The notes beneath the pieces are model-generated. The model saw only the letters and a list, made by a program, of their open reading frames with translations, did not search any database and was not told the origin of the DNA. DNA of 10,886 nucleotides from an uncultured Clostridia bacterium (GTDB taxonomy: Bacteria > Bacillota > Clostridia > Oscillospirales > Oscillospiraceae). Location of the stretch: positions 1 to 10,886 of the forward strand of contig CALERM010000023.1 of assembly GCA_937907715.1 (NCBI GenBank), written 5' to 3'. Below, piece by piece: positions 6,602 through 10,886 of the stretch. Each line of letters starts with the position of its first letter. The stretch's first letter is position 1. The position numbers and the translations under genes were made by a program.

Positions 6602-7264
6602 ATGGATATGATATATGAGGATGCACGCATCCTTGTGTGCATCAAGCCCGCGGGCGTCGTCTCGGCGGGAGACGGCGAGGGCGGCATGATCGACCTGCTG
6701 CGAAAGCAGCTTTCCGACGAGCACGCCTGCGTGCGCTCGGTCCACCGGCTCGACGCGCAGGTTTCGGGGCTGATGGTCTTTGCCCGCTCGCAGGCGGCGG
6801 CGTCCATTCTGTCTGAGCAGGTGCGCGCGCATACATTTGAAAAGGAATATCTCGCCGCAGTCCATGGACGCTTCGAGGAAAGCAATGGGCAAATGGAGGA
6901 TCTTCTGTGGTATAACCGGTCGCTGCGCAAGTCGCGCGTCATGCAGGAGCCAGGCAAGGATGTGAAGCGGGCGCTTTTATCCTATGAGGTTCTGGCATAT
7001 TGCGAAGACCGGGACGTTTCTCTTGTCAGAATCCGGCTGCACACCGGAAGGACCCATCAGATCCGCGTTCAGTTTGCATCGCGCGGCCACGCGCTGCTCG
7101 GCGACCGGAAGTACGGCGCGGGCGAAGACGACGGCTGCCGGATTGCGCTCTGGTCCTACAAGCTCTCGTTTCTGCATCCGCAGAGCGGGCAGCCTGTTAC
7201 GTTTTCCGCTCCGCCGCCCGCGGATTTTCCCTGGAATCTGTTCAGCACGGCGGAATTATCATAA
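6602..7264 (+). CDS. RluA-family pseudouridine synthase, short single-domain form
   Basis: Converts specific uridines in RNA (rRNA or tRNA) to pseudouridine. The protein has 220 residues and no N-terminal S4 domain, so it resembles the short RluA-type enzymes. Seen in the sequence: the substrate-pocket start LVCIKPAGVVS (11-21), the catalytic motif HRLDAQVSG with Asp51 (the usual Thr before SG is Val54), and the conserved RTHQIRVQFASRGHALLGD block near 159-177. AAAAGGAG at 6588-6595 lies 6 nt before the chosen ATG; a second ATG two codons in is less well spaced. It is transcribed divergently from the response regulator and followed by a MATE gene with its own promoter. The target site in RNA cannot be told from sequence. 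Confidence 0.92.
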   Translation: MDMIYEDARILVCIKPAGVVSAGDGEGGMIDLLRKQLSDEHACVRSVHRLDAQVSGLMVFARSQAAASILSEQVRAHTFEKEYLAAVHGRFEESNGQMEDLLWYNRSLRKSRVMQEPGKDVKRALLSYEVLAYCEDRDVSLVRIRLHTGRTHQIRVQFASRGHALLGDRKYGAGEDDGCRIALWSYKLSFLHPQSGQPVTFSAPPPADFPWNLFSTAELS

Positions 7265-7272
7265 TATTTTTG

Positions 7273-7290
7273 CATTTTCCAACGAAAATG
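7273..7290. promoter_or_regulatory. Inverted repeat abutting the MATE promoter, candidate operator
   Basis: CATTTTC (7273-7279) and GAAAATG (7284-7290) form a perfect 7-bp inverted repeat with a 4-bp spacer, ending right against the -35 box at 7291. A direct repeat TTGCATTTT (7270-7278 and 7291-7299) overlaps it with a 21-bp period. Both geometries suit a dimeric repressor or activator. No regulator gene is adjacent. Confidence 0.4.
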
Positions 7291-7319
7291 TTGCATTTTG
7301 CTCCGGCGCGGACTATAAT
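7291..7319 (+). promoter_or_regulatory. Promoter of the MATE exporter and kinase genes
   Basis: TTGCAT (7291-7296), a 17-bp spacer and a perfect TATAAT (7314-7319). The start point is near 7326, giving a leader of about 65 nt that carries two possible hairpins. Confidence 0.65.
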
Positions 7320-7325
7320 ACCGCT

Positions 7326-7378
7326 TGCGCTGTCTTCCGAACCGAAGCACCGCGCAGGGCTTATGATATTATGATAAG
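7326..7378 (+). promoter_or_regulatory. Two possible hairpins in the MATE mRNA leader
   Basis: The first is TGCGC (7326-7330) with GCGCA (7352-7356), enclosing CTTC (7334-7337) with GAAG (7344-7347). The second is CTTAT (7360-7364) with ATAAG (7374-7378), whose right arm covers the beginning of the ribosome binding site AAGGAGGAG (7376-7384). The second stem is short and AT-rich, so any effect on translation would be modest. This is inferred from pairing only. Confidence 0.35.
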
Positions 7379-7390
7379 GAGGAGCCTGCC

Positions 7391-8773
7391 ATGGCAGCTT
7401 CCATTGAACAGGTCAATATGACCGAAGGTGCGCTTTTGCCGAAGGTCCTTCGGTTTTCTCTTCCGCTGGCGGCGACGGGCGTTCTGCAGCTGCTGTTCAA
7501 CGCGGCGGACGTGATTGTCGTCGGAAAATTCGCCGGGGCGACGGCGCTTGCCGCAGTCGGCGCAACGACGGCGCTCATCAACCTCCTCGTCAACGCCTTC
7601 ATGGGCATCTCCGTCGGCGTCAATATTCTCGTTGCGCGCTATCTCGGCTGCCGCGAAGACGAGCGTGTACGCGCCTGCGTCCACACGTCATTCGCCCTGA
7701 GTCTGCTTCTGGGGCTGATCGTGATGCTTGCGGGGCTGACGCTCTCAACGCCGATGCTGGAGCTGATGTCCACGCCCAAGGACGTGCTGCCGCTGTCGAG
7801 CTTGTATCTTCGCATCTATTTTATCGGCATTCCCGGCACGATCATGTATAACTTCGGCGCGGCGCTTCTGCGCGCGTTCGGAGACACGAAGCGCCCGATG
7901 CTGTTTCTGACGGTCTCCGGTGTGATCAACGCCTGCCTGAACCTGTTTTTCGTGCTCGTGTGCGGCATGAGCGTCGACGGCGTCGCAACCGCAACGGTCA
8001 TCTCGCAGTATATTTCGCTTTTCCTCGTCGTGCGCTGCCTGTGCAGAAGCGAGGGGCTGAGCCATCTGGAGCTGAAAAGCATCCGGCTGAACCGGGAAGA
8101 GTCCCTGCGCATGATTCAGATCGGACTTCCCGCCGGACTGCAAAGCACGCTGTTCAGCATCTCGAACGTGCTGATTCAAAGCTCGGTCAACTCCTTCGGC
8201 GCAAGCGTCGTCGCAGCAAGCACGGCGTCTGCCAGCATCGAGGGCTTCGTCTACACGGCAATGAACTCCGTGTTCCACGCCGCCATCACCTTCACCAGCC
8301 AGAACCTCGGCGCGGGCAGAATCGACCGCATCAAAAAGGTGCTGGGCGCATGCACCGTGACGGTGCTGCTGATCGGCGTGCCGCTGTGTCTGATCTGCCA
8401 TTTCTTCGGCACGAGCCTGCTTTCCATCTATGTTTCCAGCTCCGACGCAACCTATGAAACCGTCATCCGCGACGGTATGATCCGCCTGCACTGCATTGCC
8501 TGCGACTACTATATCTGCGGTCTGATGGAGGTTATGTGCGGTATGGTGCGCGGGCTCGGAAAATCGTGGCTGCCGATGTTCGTCACGGGTGTGGGCGCGT
8601 GTCTGAGCCGGATTATCTGGATCTACACCGTGTTCCAGATGTTCCACACCCCGCGCGTTCTGTATCTGTCCTATCCCATGAGCTGGGTGCTGACGCTCGT
8701 CATGCACAGCGCCTGCTTCCTGGTCATTTACCGGCAATATGAAAAGCGGCGCGGCGCGCGCGCTGCCGCCTGA
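7391..8773 (+). CDS. MATE-family multidrug/toxin exporter
   Basis: Inner-membrane secondary transporter that exports cationic or other small molecules using a sodium or proton gradient. The protein has 460 residues, the normal length, with about 12 hydrophobic segments in two homologous halves. The first half shows the family signature LLFNAADVIVVGKFAG near 34-49, including Asn37 and Asp40 in TM1, then ALAAVGATTALINLLVNAF. The equivalent in the second half is the GLQSTLFSISNVLIQSSVNSFG region. The start is ATG at 7391, with AAGGAGGAG about 7 nt upstream. The C-terminus is basic (KRRGAR). The kinase gene starts 25 nt after its stop, so the two are probably co-transcribed. The substrate is unknown. 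Confidence 0.94.
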   Translation: MAASIEQVNMTEGALLPKVLRFSLPLAATGVLQLLFNAADVIVVGKFAGATALAAVGATTALINLLVNAFMGISVGVNILVARYLGCREDERVRACVHTSFALSLLLGLIVMLAGLTLSTPMLELMSTPKDVLPLSSLYLRIYFIGIPGTIMYNFGAALLRAFGDTKRPMLFLTVSGVINACLNLFFVLVCGMSVDGVATATVISQYISLFLVVRCLCRSEGLSHLELKSIRLNREESLRMIQIGLPAGLQSTLFSISNVLIQSSVNSFGASVVAASTASASIEGFVYTAMNSVFHAAITFTSQNLGAGRIDRIKKVLGACTVTVLLIGVPLCLICHFFGTSLLSIYVSSSDATYETVIRDGMIRLHCIACDYYICGLMEVMCGMVRGLGKSWLPMFVTGVGACLSRIIWIYTVFQMFHTPRVLYLSYPMSWVLTLVMHSACFLVIYRQYEKRRGARAAA

Positions 8774-8798
8774 TCTGATATCAGAAAGGAAGGATTTT

Positions 8799-9725
8799 AT
8801 GCGAGTCATCGACATGGCGGATATCATCCGCGCCATGCAGAATGAAACCCAGTTTGTCCTGCGCTGTGAAGAGGTGTTCCACGATAAGATCAGCTCCGCC
8901 TGCGCGTCGATCCTCTCGGCGCAGCCCAAAAAGCCCTTCGTCTGCCTGACGGGTCCTTCCGGCTCCGGCAAGACGACGACCGCCATGCGCCTGAAAGCGT
9001 ATCTGGAAAACCTCGGCGTGAAGGTGTGCCAGCTGAGCATGGACAATTTCTTCCTGCCGCTGGACCAGCGTCCGCCGGAGGCAACCGACTGGGAGTCTCC
9101 CTACTGCGTCAACCGCGAGCTGCTGCTCGACACCGTCGACCGGCTCAGCCGCGGCGAAACCGCGCAGGTGCCGTGGTACGATTTCAAGGCGAACAAAACC
9201 GGCGGCTACACCCCCATGGAGGGAAGCTGCGAGGCAATCATCATTGCAGAAGGCATCCACATGCTAAACCCGCTTCTGTTTGACCCCATGCGCTCGCGCG
9301 CAACGGGCATCTATGTCGCGCCGCGCACGAGAATCATCACCCCCGACGACCGCATTGTCAAGCCCGAGCAGGTGCGTGTGGCGCGGCGCATGATCCGCGA
9401 CTATCTCTCGCGCGGCAGAACGCTGCGCGAGACCATCGAGCGCGCGCAGTCGGTCGACCAGGGCGAGGTGCAGTATATCGCCCCCAACAAGCCGAACGCT
9501 TCCATCCACATCGACACCTTCCACGACTATGAGCCGTGCATCCTGACCAAGTATCTGCGCGAGATTCCGAAGTTCTCAGACGAACTGACGCCGGAATTCA
9601 TGCGCGCGCACGGGCTGGACATTCTCATGGACGTCGTCCGGGAGCTTCCGCCGCTGACCACGAGCTATGTGCCGAAGGATTCCATCGTCCGCGAATTTGT
9701 CGGCGGCAGTATTTTCAAATATTGA
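8799..9725 (+). CDS. Uridine kinase-like P-loop nucleoside kinase
   Basis: Member of the uridine kinase/phosphoribulokinase group, cytoplasmic, expected to phosphorylate uridine or a related small molecule with ATP. The protein has 308 residues, longer than classic uridine kinase (about 210). Residues 1-45 form an N-terminal extension. Walker A GPSGSGKT is at 52-59, the substrate loop SMDNFF with Asp82 replaces the usual YxDxFY pattern, and an acidic AEG (Glu151) stands at the end of the Walker B strand. The arginine-rich lid (VARRMIRDYLSRGRTLRETIE) is near 190-210, then comes a C-terminal extension of about 80 residues. The ATG at 8799 is chosen because GAAAGGAAGG lies about 5 nt upstream; an in-frame ATG at 8739 lies inside the MATE gene. 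It is followed at once by an intrinsic terminator. The true substrate is uncertain. Confidence 0.85.
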   Translation: MRVIDMADIIRAMQNETQFVLRCEEVFHDKISSACASILSAQPKKPFVCLTGPSGSGKTTTAMRLKAYLENLGVKVCQLSMDNFFLPLDQRPPEATDWESPYCVNRELLLDTVDRLSRGETAQVPWYDFKANKTGGYTPMEGSCEAIIIAEGIHMLNPLLFDPMRSRATGIYVAPRTRIITPDDRIVKPEQVRVARRMIRDYLSRGRTLRETIERAQSVDQGEVQYIAPNKPNASIHIDTFHDYEPCILTKYLREIPKFSDELTPEFMRAHGLDILMDVVRELPPLTTSYVPKDSIVREFVGGSIFKY

Positions 9726-9729
9726 TTAC

Positions 9730-9762
9730 AAAACCGCCGGACCGTGTTTCCGGCGGTTTTTT
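9730..9762 (+). terminator. Rho-independent terminator after the kinase gene
   Basis: AAAACCGCCGGA (9730-9741) pairs with TCCGGCGGTTTT (9749-9760), a 12-bp stem with a 7-nt loop, running into a T-tract to 9762. It begins 5 nt after the kinase stop codon and separates that operon from the ribosomal operon promoter. Confidence 0.93.
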
Positions 9763-9793
9763 CGATTTTTCCGAAAAAATACCGGATTTCCGG

Positions 9794-9822
9794 TTGACAT
9801 TTCGCCGGACCTCCGGTATAAT
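9794..9822 (+). promoter_or_regulatory. Consensus sigma-A promoter of the rpsF-ssb-rpsR operon
   Basis: A perfect TTGACA (9794-9799), a 17-bp spacer and a perfect TATAAT (9817-9822), as expected for a highly expressed ribosomal-protein operon. The start point is near 9829, giving a leader of about 72 nt. CCGGANNNCCGGT occurs twice with a 23-bp period (9782-9794 and 9805-9817), each copy running into the first T of the -35 and of the -10. Confidence 0.93.
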
Positions 9823-9842
9823 AGTCCAGCTTGCGTAATGCA

Positions 9843-9873
9843 GGCAATCCTTGCCGCAGAGGGATTCTGCGGC
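9843..9873 (+). promoter_or_regulatory. rpsF leader with two mutually exclusive hairpins
   Basis: Hairpin A pairs GGCAA (9843-9847) with TTGCC (9851-9855) across a 3-nt loop. Hairpin B pairs GCCGCAGA (9853-9860) with TCTGCGGC (9866-9873) across a 5-nt loop. They share 9853-9855, so only one can form fully. Leaders of rpsF operons are known in several bacteria to bind the S6:S18 complex for autoregulation. Whether this leader matches that element was not established; B is the more stable structure. Confidence 0.5.
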
Positions 9874-9900
9874 CATAAGTCCAAAAGGAGGTGCAACATC

Positions 9901-10197
9901 ATGGCAAAGCTTTCCGCAAAGTATGAGATCCTCTATATCATCGATCCCGCGCAGGGTGAAGAGGGTATCGCGGCTCTCGTGGAAAAATTCAAGGGCATCG
10001 TGGAAACCCACGGCACGCTCACCAGTGTTGACGAGTGGGGCAAGAGACGTCTGGCCTATCCCATCAACGATCTGACCGAAGGCTACTACGTCTACATGAC
10101 CTGTGACGTCACGCCCGATATGCCCGCAGAGCTCGATCGTGTGTTCAAGATCACCGACGGCATCCTGCGCTCGATCATCGTCGCTGTCGAAGAGTAA
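9901..10197 (+). CDS. rpsF: Small-subunit ribosomal protein S6
   Basis: Binds 16S rRNA as a heterodimer with S18 on the platform of the 30S subunit. The protein has 98 residues, full length. Family hallmarks are YEILYIIDP near the N-terminus, the central EWGKRRLAYPINDLTEGYYV, and the terminal FKITDGILRSIIV strand. It lacks the glutamate-rich tail of the E. coli protein. The start is ATG at 9901, with AAGGAGG at 9885-9891. It heads the operon with ssb 12 nt downstream. Its stop codon TAA (10195-10197) overlaps the ssb ribosome binding site, so termination and re-initiation are probably coupled. Confidence 0.98.
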   Translation: MAKLSAKYEILYIIDPAQGEEGIAALVEKFKGIVETHGTLTSVDEWGKRRLAYPINDLTEGYYVYMTCDVTPDMPAELDRVFKITDGILRSIIVAVEE

Positions 10198-10209
10198 GGA
10201 GGCAATTTC

Positions 10210-10668
10210 ATGCTGAACCATATCGTTCTCATGGGCCGTCTTACCCGTGACCCCGAGCTGCGCCGCACCGGCAGCGGCATCGCGGTCGCGTCCTTCACGC
10301 TCGCCGTTGACCGCGATTTTGCGGCCCAGGGTGCAGAGAAGGAAACGGATTTTGTCGACATCGTCGCATGGCGCAATACCGCGGAATTTGTCAGCCGCTA
10401 CTTCGCCAAGGGCCGTATGGCCGTGGTGTCGGGACGGCTCCAGATCCGCAACTGGACCGATAAAGAAGGCAACAAGCGCCGCTCGGCAGAGGTCGTGGCA
10501 GACAATGTCTACTTCGGCGATTCCAAGCGTGACGGCGCAGCGGCAGGTGGTTTCGATCAGACGCCGTCGTATCCGCAGGCTCCGGCCTATCAGGCTCCGG
10601 CGGCTCCCGCGCCCAGTGCGTCCGGCTTCTCCATGCTCGAAGACGACGATTCCGAGCTCCCGTTCTGA
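10210..10668 (+). CDS. ssb: Single-stranded DNA-binding protein
   Basis: Coats single-stranded DNA in replication, repair and recombination and recruits partners through its C-terminal tip. The protein has 152 residues. The OB-fold domain is about 1-105 (MLNHIVLMGRLTRDPELR, FVDIVAWRNTAEFVSRYFAKG, AVVSGRLQIRNW). A Pro/Ala/Gln-rich flexible linker follows at about 115-138, with a repeated QAPAYQAPAAPAP pattern. The acidic tip DDDSELPF is intact. The ribosome binding site AAGGAGG (10196-10202) overlaps the stop codon of rpsF. Its position between rpsF and rpsR is the common Firmicute arrangement and indicates the main replicative SSB rather than a phage copy. Confidence 0.98.
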   Translation: MLNHIVLMGRLTRDPELRRTGSGIAVASFTLAVDRDFAAQGAEKETDFVDIVAWRNTAEFVSRYFAKGRMAVVSGRLQIRNWTDKEGNKRRSAEVVADNVYFGDSKRDGAAAGGFDQTPSYPQAPAYQAPAAPAPSASGFSMLEDDDSELPF

Positions 10669-10719
10669 TCGGGTTTTTCCCAACGAATGTTTCCACAAGA
10701 CAAGATAGGAGGATAAATT

Positions 10720-10886
10720 ATGGCAATGGCTAATGATCGTGTCCATCCTCGCAAGCGCAAGAAGGTTTGCTCGTTCTGCGTCGACAAGGTTGCCCACATC
10801 GATTTCAAAGACACTGCAAAGCTCCGCCGTTACCTGTCCGAGCGCGGCAAGATCCTGCCCCGCCGCACGACTGGTACCTGCGCTGC
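10720..10886 (+). CDS. rpsR: Small-subunit ribosomal protein S18 (partial, C-terminus off the right edge)
   Basis: Partner of S6 on the 30S platform. The first 55 codons are present of a usual 75-90. The basic N-terminus RVHPRKRKKVCSFC carries Cys17 and Cys20, and the sequence continues to RRTTGTCA, where a third Cys appears. This marks the zinc-binding (C+) form of S18 rather than the cysteine-free paralogue. The start is ATG at 10720, with AGGAGG about 7 nt upstream. The 51-nt gap after ssb shows no terminator, so it belongs to the same operon. Confidence 0.96.
   Translation, partial: MAMANDRVHPRKRKKVCSFCVDKVAHIDFKDTAKLRRYLSERGKILPRRTTGTCA

Noticed and set aside
8774..8785. TCTGATATCAGA palindrome in the MATE-kinase gap
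   Set aside because: A 12-bp palindrome with no loop room; too short and isolated to claim as a site, and no T-run for a terminator.
8739..8798. 20-residue N-terminal extension of the kinase from an ATG at 8739
   Set aside because: It lies within the MATE coding sequence without a ribosome binding site; the ATG at 8799 has GAAAGGAAGG upstream.
7745..9046. 433-codon open frame on the minus strand opposite the MATE and kinase genes
   Set aside because: Low-complexity His/Asp/Ala/Gln composition typical of antisense reading of membrane-protein codons; no start signal.
10669..10719. GGG-TTTTT-CCC in the ssb-rpsR gap as an attenuator
   Set aside because: A three-base-pair stem is too weak; the gap otherwise holds only the rpsR ribosome binding site.
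9715..10797. 360-codon open frame on the minus strand opposite rpsF, ssb and rpsR
   Set aside because: It crosses three certain genes, the promoter and part of the terminator on the other strand and has no recognisable domain.

Overview
The window looks like a chromosomal segment of a fairly GC-rich Firmicute of class Clostridia, most likely a gut Oscillospirales/Oscillospiraceae-type bacterium. This is inferred from strong AAGGAGG-type ribosome binding sites, sigma-A style promoters, a lipoprotein-type solute-binding protein of a class I recall from that group, a VanR/VanS-like two-component pair, and the rpsF-ssb-rpsR order. No taxonomic search was possible. No mobile element, CRISPR array, tRNA or rRNA was seen.

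Left half (1-6448), minus strand, read right to left: an OmpR-family response regulator (6448-5756) overlaps its sensor histidine kinase (5763-4414). A carbohydrate-type ABC importer follows: a large 860-residue lipoprotein solute-binding protein (4293-1711), a MalF-type permease (1619-720) and a MalG-type permease (723 to beyond the left edge). No ATPase is visible; such importers often borrow a shared MsmX/UgpC-like ATPase encoded elsewhere. The importer operon has its own extended -10 promoter (4358-4386), a 14-bp cre/LacI-like palindrome in its leader (4313-4326), and a strong hairpin between the binding-protein gene and the first permease gene (1663-1693), which probably sets expression ratios.

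The most interesting signal is a tandem TTTTAAGA repeat. It occurs just upstream of both the regulator promoter (6514-6531) and the importer promoter (4401-4419). The two placements relative to the -10 differ by exactly 11 bp, about one helical turn. This predicts that the response regulator activates its own operon and the importer operon, which would make the five genes one sensing-and-uptake unit.

Right half (6602-10886), plus strand: a short RluA-type pseudouridine synthase is transcribed divergently from the regulator. A MATE exporter with its own promoter and structured leader follows, then a uridine-kinase-like P-loop kinase 25 nt downstream, closed by a clear intrinsic terminator (9730-9762). 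A perfect consensus promoter (TTGACA, 17 bp, TATAAT) then drives rpsF, ssb and rpsR (S6, single-strand DNA-binding protein, S18). Its leader can form two mutually exclusive hairpins. rpsR runs off the right edge.

All intergenic stretches are shorter than 300 bases. The window is mostly conserved housekeeping genes plus a metabolic importer. The undescribed parts are the regulatory wiring and the propeller-like fusion in the binding protein, not a new defence or mobile system.
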